A DNA stretch of 64,000 nucleotides from CAINVV01 sp037137375 (GCA_037137375.1 JBAXKJ010000001.1:248001-312000), one strand, 5' to 3'. Positions 18,063 to 28,429 are shown, counted from the stretch's first letter. The notes: a model not told the origin generated them from the sequence alone. Translations and numbers: made by a program.

Positions 18063-21000
18063 ATGTTCAGATTTCGGCTTGTCCTGCTATTACTTTTGGC
18101 CTTACCAGGAATTTTGGGTGCTCAGACCACCTACGATCCCTGCGTGAAATCAACCGAAGGAAAGGAATTTTGGTTTGGCTTCATGGAAAGCCGCCATCAT
18201 CAAACAGGGCACTACCTGGAACTCACGCTGACGTCAACTTTTACCTGTCATTTTAGTATTTATTATGGCAGTTCCACAACTGCCTATCTTAGTAATGTTA
18301 CGCTCCAGCCAAATCAACCTTTCAGATACCAGCCTTATTGGGGAACTCTTGAGCCCATAGGTTCGGAAACTATAGAACAAAAGGCTATTCACATAGTTTC
18401 AGATATGCCAATGAATATTTTCGCCATGAACTGGAGTCCCAGTTCGGCAGATGCTGCGGTGATCTTTCCGATAGAAGCACTTGGAAATGAATATTATGCG
18501 ATGTGCTACGAACCAAATATCAACGAAGGTGCCGGAGGAGTACCGGGAAATGGGAAAAATAGTGAGTTCGTTGTGGTAGCATCCGAAAATAATACCAAAG
18601 TAACGATCACCCCTTCCAAAGTCACAGACCTTTTGAAGCCAGCCAATGTTCCCTTTACAATTACACTCAATAAAGGGGATCTTTATCAGGTTCAGTCAAT
18701 GAACCATCCTAATCTGGTCGGACAGGGTGATTTAACAGGAAGTTACATAAAAAGTGATAAACCAGTTGCATTCTACTCCGGATGTTGGTCGACCACGATC
18801 CCTATAGGAGCAACCTCTGCTTGGGATCACCTCTATGAACAGATCCCGCCAGTCCGCTCCTGGGGACGAAAATTTGTCACAGTTCCACTCTTGGGGCGAT
18901 CTCTCGACGTATTTAGAATACTTGCTTCTGAAGACAAAACTACTATTCGAATCGGGAGTAATACCCCGATTTTACTCAATAAAGGGAAATTTTATGAATT
19001 TCAGCTTACCAAAGATCAGCCCTCTCTGATTGAAAGTGACCGCCCAATACTGTTGGCCCAATTTATGGTTTCCAACGAGGTCGACCGACCTGCAAATGTA
19101 GCACAGGCTAACTGGGATGGTGATCCTCTTATGTTGATAGTCAGCCCTGTGGATCAAACCAGAGAGGCCGTAACTTTTGTCGCTTATGATTCTCCGAACA
19201 TTAGCAGTAAATATTTCGTGAATGTTGTTGCAAAAAGCGACGCAATTACCAATATACTTTTGGACAACCAAATGATTAAATTCTCTTATTTGCCAAACAC
19301 TGAATATGCCTTTGCACAGATTCCGATAACGCGAGGAAATCATAATCTAACCAGTACACTAACCGGCAAGGGGTTTATCGCTTATGTTTATGGTTACGGT
19401 GGTGTCGAATCCTATGGTTATGGGGTAGGGTTTAATCTGAGTATCAAACTGGACCTGGGTGGCGACATTCAATTTGTTAAAGATACAATTTTACTTTGCC
19501 AGGGGCAGGCAAAAATTCTGAATGCAGGAAGCCATTTCTCCAAATTTTTATGGAGTACAGGTGATACTACTCAAACAATCTTCGTCACAAAACCAGGGTA
19601 CACAAAGGTAACTGCTACAACGTCAGAAGGTTGTGTTCGAAAAGATAGTATCTATACTTATCTTAGCAATCCTGTAATCGAATTGGGTAATGATAAAACA
19701 ATTTGCAAACCAAACACTTTTCAGTTGGATGCAGGTCCGGGCTATATTTCTTACTTGTGGAATACGAAGGATTCTACCCAGAAAATAATAGCCAAAACAT
19801 CAAATTATTACCGTATTACTGCCTTGAATAAATTCTTGTGTCCTGCATCTGATTCAGTTTATGTCAATTTTGTAGATAAACCCAAACTTAACTTAGCCGC
19901 CTTGGATACTTTGATTTGCGGGTCAAAAACCTCTACTGTAAAAATTACTGCCGATAAGGGAAACTACTACCTTACAAGCCCTACTTCCTCAATAAATATT
20001 AAAAATCTGACCGCTACAGCACCAGGTTTTGGAACTTATAATTTCAAGTTTACGGCCATTGATGCGTTTACTTGCGCTGCCGATACTACTTTTAAACTAG
20101 GCTTTCATGAAGTACCTGTAATCAATTTGGGCAATGATACAACTATATGTAAACCAAGATCTTATTTACTGGATGCAGGCCCTGGAAATCTCTCCTACCT
20201 CTGGAGTACGAATGAGGTAACTCAGAAAATTAACATCAATACGGCAGGCCTCTATCGGGTAACTGCCACCAATAAGTATTTATGTCCTGCGACGAAATCC
20301 ATAGTCGTGAATTTTGACGATAAACCCAAGTTTAACCTTTCTGCACTGGATACACTGATCTGCGGGTCAAAAACCTCTACCTTAAATATTTCAGCCAACA
20401 AGGGTAATTATTCCCTGTCCAGCCCATATTCTTCCATTTTAATTAATGATTTGACGGCAACTGTACCAGCTTATGGCTCCTATGATTTCAAGTATACAGC
20501 TATTGATTCTTATTTTTGCTCTTCTGATACCACTTTTAAGATTGGTTTTCATAAAATTCCTACCGTGGTAATCTCAGTAAATGATACAACTTGCTATGGC
20601 TATAATCTGGATGCCACTTATCTCGGCGATGCGGAAATTAACAAGGCACGTTTTATGTGGATTTTCGCTAAAGACACCATCGCCAATGAAATTGGTAAAA
20701 CACAGATGCAAGTGAAGCTGGGTCTCGACCGCGGGAAGCGCGACCTCTTTCTGAAAGTCACAGAAAGAGGATGTTCCAATAGTTTTGTCATCAAAGAAAT
20801 CAGTGTCATTCCAGACCTCGATTTTTCAGTTAAAGACTCGCTTTTATGCCAGCCGTTAGTATTTGATTTTTCTGCTACTAATACTGAAAATGTGATTGAT
20901 TATCAATGGGATTGGGGTGATGGAACCATATTACACAGCGGTAAACAGGCTTCCCATTCCTATGCGAAAGATGGGTTTTATACAGTAGAACTGACAGCAA

Positions 21001-22115
21001 CAACAGATAAGAAATGCATCAATACCGTCAAAAAGTTCAATCTACTTTATGTTGCACCGGTTCCAACAGTTGATTTCTCGCTCAAAAGTAATACCTGTCA
21101 GGAGCTCGGTCCCAAGACTATCATGTTTACCGGGAAAGCTGATAATAGGGATCATTATTATTGGGATTTGTCTGCTTTTTTGCCGAAAGAACTGATAAAA
21201 AGTCCCGGAGATTCTATGGGACCATTAGTTTATGACTTGCTGGAGAAACCAACGGCAAAGATCAGTCTTCATGTCATTTCGAAATATGGCTGCAAGAGTG
21301 ATACCCTGCCCCTGGTTTTAAAACGAATTCCAAAATTTGCCCTGCAAGCTGCCGACAGTTCAGGTTGTATACCTTATGAAATAACCTTGAATGCCTTGAC
21401 AGGAGATAAAGTTGATCAGGTTAATTATATGTGGAATTTAGGTGACGGCTCCTCATTGTCTGGATCAAAAGTCTCCCATACTTATCCTGTTCCGGAAAAA
21501 ACTTATGATATCACTCTCTTTGCAAGCTCATTAACTACCGGATGCAGGGATACTCTATTCAAGCCCAAATACATCACAGTTTTTCCACAACCAAAAGCCT
21601 CCTTTTCTATAGATCAGAGAATTCTTTCGAACGAAAATCCTGTCACTTCATTCACCAATCAATCGGTTGGCGCTGACCATTACCTTTGGAAATTTGACGA
21701 TGGTTTAATTTCGAGGCTTTTGAATCCCATGCATAAATTTGACGTAGTCGGTCCAAGAAGAGTCCTTCTTGAATCAGGAAATCAATTTGGATGCATTGAC
21801 ACAGTATCCGATGTGGTCATGATTGAACTCTCCAGGATATTTCCACCTAACGCTTTTTCACCTGAGGCGCCAAAAAAAGTAGATAGGGAATTTTTTCCTT
21901 ACAGCAACGGAGTTGTCGAGAAAGGTTATCATCTTAAAATCATAAGCCGTTGGAATGAGGTCATTTTTGAGACCAAAGACGTGTTTAAAGGATGGAACGG
22001 CTTGCTATCAAATGGGTCACGTGCACCTGAAGGGAACTATATCTGGATTTTGAATTTCGACGATTTTCTAGGGAAAGCCCATCGCCAGAATGGAACCCTG
22101 ACACTCGTTTATTAA
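18063..22115 (+). CDS. T9SS type-B cargo with IgGFc-binding-like head and PKD repeats
   Basis: The ATG at 18063 (1,350 residues) precedes a signal peptide (FRFRLVLLLLLALPGILGAQ); an upstream in-frame TTG at 18024 is less likely. Residues 22-460 resemble the IgGFc-binding N-terminal domain: EGKEFWFGFMESR, MPMNIFAMNW, SEFVVVASENNTKVTITPS, and AYVYGYGGVESYGYGVGFNL at the end. Then come two 148-residue tandem units, PKD domains (YQWDWGDG, YMWNLGDG, YLWKFDDG) and a type-B T9SS sorting domain from IFPPNAFSPEAP to NGTLTLVY. From about residue 830 onward it aligns along its length with the preceding gene, so the two are paralogues with different heads. The likely location is the cell surface; the ligand is unknown. 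Confidence 0.85.
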   Translation: MFRFRLVLLLLLALPGILGAQTTYDPCVKSTEGKEFWFGFMESRHHQTGHYLELTLTSTFTCHFSIYYGSSTTAYLSNVTLQPNQPFRYQPYWGTLEPIGSETIEQKAIHIVSDMPMNIFAMNWSPSSADAAVIFPIEALGNEYYAMCYEPNINEGAGGVPGNGKNSEFVVVASENNTKVTITPSKVTDLLKPANVPFTITLNKGDLYQVQSMNHPNLVGQGDLTGSYIKSDKPVAFYSGCWSTTIPIGATSAWDHLYEQIPPVRSWGRKFVTVPLLGRSLDVFRILASEDKTTIRIGSNTPILLNKGKFYEFQLTKDQPSLIESDRPILLAQFMVSNEVDRPANVAQANWDGDPLMLIVSPVDQTREAVTFVAYDSPNISSKYFVNVVAKSDAITNILLDNQMIKFSYLPNTEYAFAQIPITRGNHNLTSTLTGKGFIAYVYGYGGVESYGYGVGFNLSIKLDLGGDIQFVKDTILLCQGQAKILNAGSHFSKFLWSTGDTTQTIFVTKPGYTKVTATTSEGCVRKDSIYTYLSNPVIELGNDKTICKPNTFQLDAGPGYISYLWNTKDSTQKIIAKTSNYYRITALNKFLCPASDSVYVNFVDKPKLNLAALDTLICGSKTSTVKITADKGNYYLTSPTSSINIKNLTATAPGFGTYNFKFTAIDAFTCAADTTFKLGFHEVPVINLGNDTTICKPRSYLLDAGPGNLSYLWSTNEVTQKININTAGLYRVTATNKYLCPATKSIVVNFDDKPKFNLSALDTLICGSKTSTLNISANKGNYSLSSPYSSILINDLTATVPAYGSYDFKYTAIDSYFCSSDTTFKIGFHKIPTVVISVNDTTCYGYNLDATYLGDAEINKARFMWIFAKDTIANEIGKTQMQVKLGLDRGKRDLFLKVTERGCSNSFVIKEISVIPDLDFSVKDSLLCQPLVFDFSATNTENVIDYQWDWGDGTILHSGKQASHSYAKDGFYTVELTATTDKKCINTVKKFNLLYVAPVPTVDFSLKSNTCQELGPKTIMFTGKADNRDHYYWDLSAFLPKELIKSPGDSMGPLVYDLLEKPTAKISLHVISKYGCKSDTLPLVLKRIPKFALQAADSSGCIPYEITLNALTGDKVDQVNYMWNLGDGSSLSGSKVSHTYPVPEKTYDITLFASSLTTGCRDTLFKPKYITVFPQPKASFSIDQRILSNENPVTSFTNQSVGADHYLWKFDDGLISRLLNPMHKFDVVGPRRVLLESGNQFGCIDTVSDVVMIELSRIFPPNAFSPEAPKKVDREFFPYSNGVVEKGYHLKIISRWNEVIFETKDVFKGWNGLLSNGSRAPEGNYIWILNFDDFLGKAHRQNGTLTLVY
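19671..20558 (+). repeat. Tandem duplication of a 444-bp module in the IgGFc-like cargo gene
   Basis: Units starting with PVIELGNDKTICKP (19671) and PVINLGNDTTICKP (20115) are 444 bases apart and share ALDTLICGSKTST and the flanking pattern, ending in FK.GFHE/K. The preceding gene contains one more distant single copy (LNLVTCGTTATTLNISS). Confidence 0.8.
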
Positions 22116-22120
22116 GACTG

Positions 22121-23170
22121 TTAGATAGAGGGTATCCGAAGAATTTCGTTGTAACTCCTCGTTTCCCCTTTTCGATTCAAATAAAAAATCAGGGAAATCT
22201 CATGAGAACCCATGCTGTATAACGCTAGGTCTGACAGGACGTAATCAAAACTATATCCTATTTGAAAAGATCGGGTCGAATAACCGATCATACCTATAAC
22301 GGCATCGGGTCTCGTGGAAATATTGTTCCTGTACCAAGCACCGAATGTGATAGAATTGGCAACTGCATACATTCCCACATTCAATTGCTTAAAGACTCCC
22401 TGCTGCTGATAAATGGCATTTGGAGATAACCAAAAGTCCTTGGAAATCAAGGATCTGGTAAATTCGTGTAATTTCGCACCACAATGCAGGGTTATTTTTC
22501 GTGGTAAGTTGCCCATTCCGTCTCCTTCGAGAATGGATTGATCAGGCCTTGTCAAGTGGTGGATGGCAAAACCAAAATATAGATCGTTTCGCTGACCGAC
22601 CATACCAAAGGAAAAGTCCGGAAAAATTTTCTTTCCGCTTTCAAAGGGTAAGGCATAATTATCTGTTATATACCCATTTTCCTGGTTGATCATACCAGGG
22701 AAAATTAGATTCTTCGTATCAAACTGCTTCATTACAAATCCGGCCTGGAGAGCAGATGTCACAAAAAAATGATCATTAACCCTGACATGATAGCAGTAAA
22801 CAAATGAACTCTGCATCGTGCTGATAGTACCACTTATTTCCCTGTCATACAGGGCTTGAAAACCAATAGCACCCTGAATTCCAGGAATATATTGATCGAA
22901 TGCCAGGTTGTAAGTTACAAAAGTATTTCCGGAGCTTGGCCATTGATTGCGGTAATTGGAAGTAATCCTGGGATCGCTGCCTGTTCCGGTAAAAGCAGGA
23001 TTGAGGTACAAAGGATTAGAGTAAAACTGAGAAAACTGTGGATCTTGGGCGCTAGCGGTAATGGAGAAAATCAGTCCAGCAACAAAAAATATCCCATAAA
23101 CGAGCTTTTCGTTTAGGTAACGGGAAAATTTTTCCTTTGAACAGTTGTTGGCGTATTTCAGTTGTTTCAT
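22121..23170 (-). CDS. PorP/SprF-family type IX secretion outer-membrane protein
   Basis: 349 residues from the ATG at 23168-23170; the frame extends 27 bases upstream to a TTG, overlapping the neighbouring gene, which I judge less likely. A signal segment (VYGIFFVAGLIFSITASAQ) leads into DPQFSQFYSNPLYLNPAFTGTG, the nearly invariant opening of PorP/SprF proteins. A beta-barrel pattern with DVSFGM-like, ISLIFYL strands follows. Family members work with T9SS, and copies beside cargo genes are thought to retain or anchor type-B cargo at the surface. It lies tail-to-tail with the IgGFc-like cargo gene, only 5 bases apart, which supports a dedicated pairing. Its upstream neighbour is 16 bases away on the same strand. 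Confidence 0.9.
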   Translation of the reverse strand: MKQLKYANNCSKEKFSRYLNEKLVYGIFFVAGLIFSITASAQDPQFSQFYSNPLYLNPAFTGTGSDPRITSNYRNQWPSSGNTFVTYNLAFDQYIPGIQGAIGFQALYDREISGTISTMQSSFVYCYHVRVNDHFFVTSALQAGFVMKQFDTKNLIFPGMINQENGYITDNYALPFESGKKIFPDFSFGMVGQRNDLYFGFAIHHLTRPDQSILEGDGMGNLPRKITLHCGAKLHEFTRSLISKDFWLSPNAIYQQQGVFKQLNVGMYAVANSITFGAWYRNNISTRPDAVIGMIGYSTRSFQIGYSFDYVLSDLALYSMGSHEISLIFYLNRKGETRSYNEILRIPSI

Positions 23171-23186
23171 GTTCCCCTTATACTTA

Positions 23187-23726
23187 TTAAAAATCAACAG
23201 GATCCTGATCCAGCGGAATATTTGGTATGATATCTAACAAGCCTCTCAAGAGATGCTGTTTATTTTCCTCAGCATCCGGAAGACTTGCGTTAATTTTATC
23301 AATCAACATGACTTCAATATCCCCTTCAATTTTTCCGTACATGTTTTCGACGACGGTAAAAGCCTCAAAGGCAATTTGAAACTCCTCATTTATTACCAGA
23401 TCGACAAAGTAGGGCAGGTGCTTGCTGTAATTTAGTCCATTTTGCCAGCAAGCAGCCACCAAACGCTCCAGGATAGAGAGGTCTTTTTCAATTTTCAAGT
23501 CGTAAATAAGCTGATCTACAGAATCTTCATTCTTCAAATCAACAAATAATAGAAAGATCTTTTCCCTGATTTCCCAGGCTAATTTTTGGTGCAGTAGTTC
23601 AATCAGGGGCGAAACATAGGTATGATCTCCTTTACTTTTAATCTCGTCCAATGCGTGATCAATCAGTTCCGGGTTCGCACTCTTTATTGCCGATTTCAGA
23701 CGATTTAATTTGTCCGGTTGTTCCAT
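23187..23726 (-). CDS. HEAT-repeat-like helical protein
   Basis: A 179-residue soluble protein made of paired helices (DHALDEIKSKGDHTYVSPLIELL, REKIFLLFVDLKNEDSVDQL, LSILERLVAACWQNG) with the leucine/alanine spacing of HEAT repeats. The acidic C-terminus ends IPLDQDPVDF. Such short HEAT proteins act as scaffolds and no specific role can be read from the sequence. It sits just upstream of the PorP/SprF-like gene with a 16-base gap, so the two are probably co-transcribed. I see no signal peptide, which puts it in the cytoplasm. Confidence 0.65.
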   Translation of the reverse strand: MEQPDKLNRLKSAIKSANPELIDHALDEIKSKGDHTYVSPLIELLHQKLAWEIREKIFLLFVDLKNEDSVDQLIYDLKIEKDLSILERLVAACWQNGLNYSKHLPYFVDLVINEEFQIAFEAFTVVENMYGKIEGDIEVMLIDKINASLPDAEENKQHLLRGLLDIIPNIPLDQDPVDF

Positions 23727-23808
23727 TGAATAAAAAATTCCATAATAATGATGACAAAGATAAAATTATTTAAATAAGGGAATCTACGCGGACAATTGAG
23801 ATATTACA

Positions 23809-26598
23809 TCAGATAAAATGATGATTAAGGAGGAAGGTTCCGGTATAAGAATCCGGATAGTCTGCCAGACCCTCTGGTGTCCCTTCATACAATTTATATC
23901 CTCCTTTTTCTCCTCCCTCAGGTCCCAGATCAATGACCCAATCAGCAACTTTAATTACTTCGGGGTTGTGTTCGATAACCAATATGGAATGTCCCCTTGA
24001 AATCAATGAATTCATTGAATCCAACAACTTTCGGATATCATGAAAATGTAATCCTGTCGTAGGTTCATCAAAAATGAAAAGCGTAGCGCCTTCTTTTTCC
24101 TTCGCCAGAAATGAAGCTAGTTTAACACGTTGGCTCTCACCGCCTGAAAGCGTACTCGATGACTGTCCCAGGTGCACATAGCCGAGGCCAACATCCTGTA
24201 AAGGTTGAAGTTTTTTGGCTATTTTCTTTCCGGTAGGTTTTTCGTTAAAGAATTCAATTGCTTCATCTACTGTTAATTCCAGGAGTTCATAAATGTTTTT
24301 GTTGCGGTAGGTAACGTCGAGCACATCAGATTTGAATCGTTTTCCACCACAGCTCTCACAAGTCAATTGAATATCTGCCATAAATTGCATTTCAACCTTA
24401 ATTTCCCCTTCACCCTGGCAAGTTTCGCACCTTCCTCCATCAATGTTGAAGGAAAAATGAGAAGAGGTGAAACCGTTGATTTTGGCAGCTGGCTGCTCTG
24501 CATATAATTTTCTGACCTCGTCATAAATTTTAAGGTAAGTCACCGGATTTGATCGCGATGATTTCCCGATAGGGTTTTGATCCACAAACTCAATGGCCGT
24601 TATTCTACTCAAATCGCCTGATAACTCTGTGTGATCTCCGGTCTTTTCTCCATAACCTCCATAATGTTTGGTCAGGGCTGGGAATAATATCCGCCTGATG
24701 AGCGAAGATTTACCTGATCCGCTGACACCTGTAATAACTGTCAGGGTATTTAGAGGAAATTTCACATCGAAACCCTTGAGATTATTCTCCCTTGCTCCCT
24801 TTATCTCAATGAAATTATTCCATTTTCTGCGTCTTTCCGGAATTGGAATTTTTTCTTCTCCGGTAAGATATTTGGCAGTCTGACTCACAGGATTCTTAAT
24901 CAATTCTTCATGAGTACCCTGAAAAACGACCTCTCCGCCATGCTGACCCGCCAGTGGACCGATATCAATGAGGTAATCCGCCGCCCGCATAATTTCCTCA
25001 TCATGTTCGACAACAATGACACTGTTTCCAAGCTGCTGAAGTTTCCGGAGCACCTTAATCAGCCGTCCCGTGTCTCGCGGATGAAGTCCGATAGAGGGTT
25101 CATCCAGGATATACATGGAGCCTACCAGACTGCTTCCAAGTGATGTCGCCAGGTTAATCCGCTGTGATTCACCGCCTGAAAGAGTGGAGGATAGGCGGTT
25201 AAGTGTTAAATATCCGAGTCCTACGTCGCAGAGGAATTCAAGCCTGTTGTTGATCTCGATCAGTAACCTTTCGGCAACGATCTGCTCTGTATCAGTTAAT
25301 TTTAGCTGTATAAAATATTTTTGCAATTCCGTAACCGGAAGATTTACCAGTTCGGTAACTGATTTTCCTCCGATCTTCACAAAGGAAGCTTCCTTCTTGA
25401 GCCGGGTTCCTTCACACTCCGGGCAAATCGTCTTTCCGCGGTAGCGAGACAACATCACACGATACTGAATTTTAAAGGTTTGTTCTTCAAGGTGTTTGAA
25501 GAAATCATTCAATCCCTCAAAATACTGGTTTCCTGTCCAGATCAGCCTCTTTTGTTCTGCTGTAAGTTCGTAATAAGGTTTATGAATAGGAAAGTCAAAT
25601 TTCGAGGCATGCAAGACCAGCTGGTCCTTCCATTCGCTCATTTTTTCGCCTTTCCAGCATACAATGGCATCCGCAAAAACAGAAAGGGACTTATTCGGTA
25701 CGACAAGGTCTTCGTCTATTCCGATGGTTTTTCCGTAACCTTCACAAAGCGGGCAGGCGCCGATAGGATTGTTGAAACTGAAAAGATGCAGCGTCGGTTC
25801 CTCGAAGGTCATTCCGTCTGCCTCAAAACGATTGGAAAATTTCTTCGATTCCACTTTTTCATCCACCTCTACTCGCGTGAGGCACTCTCCCTTGCCTTCA
25901 AAAAAGGCTGTCTGGACAGAATCCGCCAGACGGGACTCAAAATCCTCATCTTCTGATACTGGAATTCTGTCTATCAGAACATTAATCTCTTTTGGATCTT
26001 TTTTATACAGCTCCAGATCACTAATCTTTACAATCTCTTCATCCAGTTCAAGTCTTGTAAACCCTTGCTGTAGAAGTAGTTCAGCTTCTTTGTGTAAAGT
26101 CCGCCCTTTCGCAATCTGAATGGGTGAGACAATAGTAATCTTAGACCCTACCGGGAATGCGCTCAAATACCTGACCACATCTACCACTTCATGCCGCTGA
26201 ACCTGGGTGCCCGAAACCGGAGAATAGGTCTTGCCAACTCTCGCGTATAAAAGTTTTATGTAATCATAAATCTCTGTAGAAGTCCCAACCGTGGATCTGG
26301 GATTACGGGTATTTACCTTCTGTTCAATGGCTATTGCCGGTGGAATCCCTTTGATATAATCTACTTCGGGTTTATCCATTCTGCCAAGGAACTGACGTGC
26401 ATAGGAGGAAAGGGATTCAACATATCTCCGCTGACCTTCGGCATACAAAGTATCGAAAGCAAGTGAAGATTTTCCAGAACCTGAAAGACCTGTAATCACC
26501 ACAAGCTTGTTCCTGGGAATCTTAAGATCGATGTTTTTTAGGTTATGAACCTTGGCACCTTTTATTTCAATATATTTATTTTCAGAGCTTTCAGACAT
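23809..26598 (-). CDS. uvrA: Excinuclease ABC subunit A
   Basis: The 929-residue length is normal. UvrA is the damage-sensing ATPase of nucleotide excision repair, loading UvrB at lesions. Two ABC ATPase units are visible: Walker A GLSGSGKS at residues 37-44 and GVSGSGKSS in the second half, and signature motifs LSGGESQRI and LSGGESQRVKLA. Zinc-binding Cys pairs appear in CPLCEGYGKT, CPECEGTR and the C-terminal module CETCQGEGEI...CESCGG. The last is the zinc finger needed for DNA damage recognition. It stands alone, divergent from the PPi-PFK gene. Confidence 0.97.
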   Translation of the reverse strand: MSESSENKYIEIKGAKVHNLKNIDLKIPRNKLVVITGLSGSGKSSLAFDTLYAEGQRRYVESLSSYARQFLGRMDKPEVDYIKGIPPAIAIEQKVNTRNPRSTVGTSTEIYDYIKLLYARVGKTYSPVSGTQVQRHEVVDVVRYLSAFPVGSKITIVSPIQIAKGRTLHKEAELLLQQGFTRLELDEEIVKISDLELYKKDPKEINVLIDRIPVSEDEDFESRLADSVQTAFFEGKGECLTRVEVDEKVESKKFSNRFEADGMTFEEPTLHLFSFNNPIGACPLCEGYGKTIGIDEDLVVPNKSLSVFADAIVCWKGEKMSEWKDQLVLHASKFDFPIHKPYYELTAEQKRLIWTGNQYFEGLNDFFKHLEEQTFKIQYRVMLSRYRGKTICPECEGTRLKKEASFVKIGGKSVTELVNLPVTELQKYFIQLKLTDTEQIVAERLLIEINNRLEFLCDVGLGYLTLNRLSSTLSGGESQRINLATSLGSSLVGSMYILDEPSIGLHPRDTGRLIKVLRKLQQLGNSVIVVEHDEEIMRAADYLIDIGPLAGQHGGEVVFQGTHEELIKNPVSQTAKYLTGEEKIPIPERRRKWNNFIEIKGARENNLKGFDVKFPLNTLTVITGVSGSGKSSLIRRILFPALTKHYGGYGEKTGDHTELSGDLSRITAIEFVDQNPIGKSSRSNPVTYLKIYDEVRKLYAEQPAAKINGFTSSHFSFNIDGGRCETCQGEGEIKVEMQFMADIQLTCESCGGKRFKSDVLDVTYRNKNIYELLELTVDEAIEFFNEKPTGKKIAKKLQPLQDVGLGYVHLGQSSSTLSGGESQRVKLASFLAKEKEGATLFIFDEPTTGLHFHDIRKLLDSMNSLISRGHSILVIEHNPEVIKVADWVIDLGPEGGEKGGYKLYEGTPEGLADYPDSYTGTFLLNHHFI

Positions 26599-26766
26599 TT
26601 GACAACTATTGATTCATACTTTATCCAAGCGGGTAAATTTACAAATACTCCCGTTAGTATCCTTGAATATTAAAAGATTATCAAATTTTCCATATTTGAT
26701 TAGCCCTGTTGATAGTTGTTGGAATTTCTGGCTTTATTTTGACGAAAATTTTGACTCTCATTGATT

Positions 26767-28428
26767 ATGACAAAAAGTGCCTTACAAATTGAAAGAGCGA
26801 AGTATACGCCAAAGATGCCAAAAGCTTTGCAGAGAAATGTGAAAATAGTTTCCGGAGAAAATACTGAATCGGTTGCTGATCAGGATGAAATAAAGAAATT
26901 ATTCCCAAATACCTATGGAATGCCGATTGTAACATTGGTGGAAGGTGAAGGGATCGATACCTCTGAAATTCTGAATGTTGGGGTGATTCTTTCCGGTGGA
27001 CAAGCTCCGGGAGGACATAATGTCATTTCAGGTATTTTTGATGCGCTTAAAAAATTGAACCCTGCCAACAGACTCTATGGTTTTCTGGGTGGACCGAGCG
27101 GATTGGTGCTTCATAACTATATTGAGCTCACAAGTGAAATTGTGGAAGAATACCGGAATACCGGAGGATTCGACATCATTGGTTCCGGTCGTACCAAACT
27201 AGAAGAGACCGAACAATATGATAAGGGGCTTGAAATATGTAAGAAGCTATCAATTAGGGCAATTGTCATTATTGGTGGGGATGATTCCAATACAAACGCC
27301 TGTGTTTTAGCTGAATACTATCTTCAAAAAAAGAGTGGCATTCAGGTGATTGGATGTCCGAAGACCATTGATGGTGATTTGAAGAATGATAATATCGAAA
27401 CTTCCTTCGGATTTGATACTGCCTGTAAAGTGTACTCTGAACTAATCGGCAATATCATGAGAGATGCCACTTCAGCAAAGAAATATTGGCACTTCATCAA
27501 ACTGATGGGACGGTCGGCTTCCCATATCGGACTCGAATGCGCGCTTCAGACGCAGCCCAATGTCTGCCTGATCTCCGAAGAGGTGGCTTTTAAGGAACAA
27601 ACCTTACAGCAAATCGTGGATGACCTGGTGAGGACAATATCCAAACGTGCCGCTAAAAATGAAAATTTTGGGGTGGCCCTAATTCCTGAAGGGTTGATCG
27701 AATTCATTCCCGAAATGAAAATACTGATTTCTGAGTTGAATGATCTTTTGGCAGAAGGCTCGGCCTTTGCCGATGAATTTAATGCCATTGCTTCTGATGA
27801 TGATAAAAGAGAGTTTGTACTGAAACACCTTGCTGAAGCCTCAGAAAAAGTCTTCAGGTCTCTGCCAAAGGGTATAGCCAAACAGCTTACGCTCGATAGG
27901 GATCCTCATGGCAATGTACAGGTCTCCAGAATAGAGACAGAAAAGCTTCTGATTGAAATGGTCGAGAAACAGTTATCTCACTTGAAGAAACAAGGCATCG
28001 TTAAGGTCAAATTTTCTGCCCAAAATCACTTCTTCGGGTATGAAGGTCGCTGTGCGGTTCCTTCTAATTTTGATGCAGATTATTGTTACTCGCTCGGACA
28101 GACTGCCGCATTTCTTATTGCTGACGGCAAATCGGGTTACATGGCTTCCATTCGTAATACTACCGAACCTTCAGATAAATGGATTGCAGGAGGAGTTCCA
28201 ATTACCATGATGATGAACATGGAAAAAAGAAGCGGTGTAATGAAACCAGTGATTCAAAAGGCACTGGTGCACATGGATGGTGCACCTTTTAAGGCTTTTG
28301 CAGCGAAAAGGGATGAGTGGGCTACAAAGACCTCCTTCGTATATCCTGGACCAATTCAATATTGGGGTCCTACTTCTGTTTGCGATGCTACAACAAAGAC
28401 TTTACAGCTGGAAAAAGGCAAAGCCTGA
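26767..28428 (+). CDS. pfp: Diphosphate-dependent 6-phosphofructokinase
   Basis: I chose the ATG at 26767, two codons after an in-frame TTG (553 residues). The enzyme phosphorylates fructose 6-phosphate with pyrophosphate, reversibly, in glycolysis and gluconeogenesis. The PFK fold is marked by GGQAPGGHNVISG near residue 77. PPi specificity is indicated by GGDD at 170-173 (Asp in place of the Gly of ATP enzymes) and PKTIDGDL at 198-205 (Lys after Pro). The length fits the long (beta/clade II) PPi-PFKs common in Bacteroidota. It converges on rsmE with a one-base gap. Confidence 0.93.
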   Translation: MTKSALQIERAKYTPKMPKALQRNVKIVSGENTESVADQDEIKKLFPNTYGMPIVTLVEGEGIDTSEILNVGVILSGGQAPGGHNVISGIFDALKKLNPANRLYGFLGGPSGLVLHNYIELTSEIVEEYRNTGGFDIIGSGRTKLEETEQYDKGLEICKKLSIRAIVIIGGDDSNTNACVLAEYYLQKKSGIQVIGCPKTIDGDLKNDNIETSFGFDTACKVYSELIGNIMRDATSAKKYWHFIKLMGRSASHIGLECALQTQPNVCLISEEVAFKEQTLQQIVDDLVRTISKRAAKNENFGVALIPEGLIEFIPEMKILISELNDLLAEGSAFADEFNAIASDDDKREFVLKHLAEASEKVFRSLPKGIAKQLTLDRDPHGNVQVSRIETEKLLIEMVEKQLSHLKKQGIVKVKFSAQNHFFGYEGRCAVPSNFDADYCYSLGQTAAFLIADGKSGYMASIRNTTEPSDKWIAGGVPITMMMNMEKRSGVMKPVIQKALVHMDGAPFKAFAAKRDEWATKTSFVYPGPIQYWGPTSVCDATTKTLQLEKGKA

Positions 28429-28429
28429 T

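Noticed and set aside
25480..26119. Forward frames of 116-158 residues inside uvrA
   Set aside because: They are antisense to well-conserved UvrA sequence and overlap each other in different frames.
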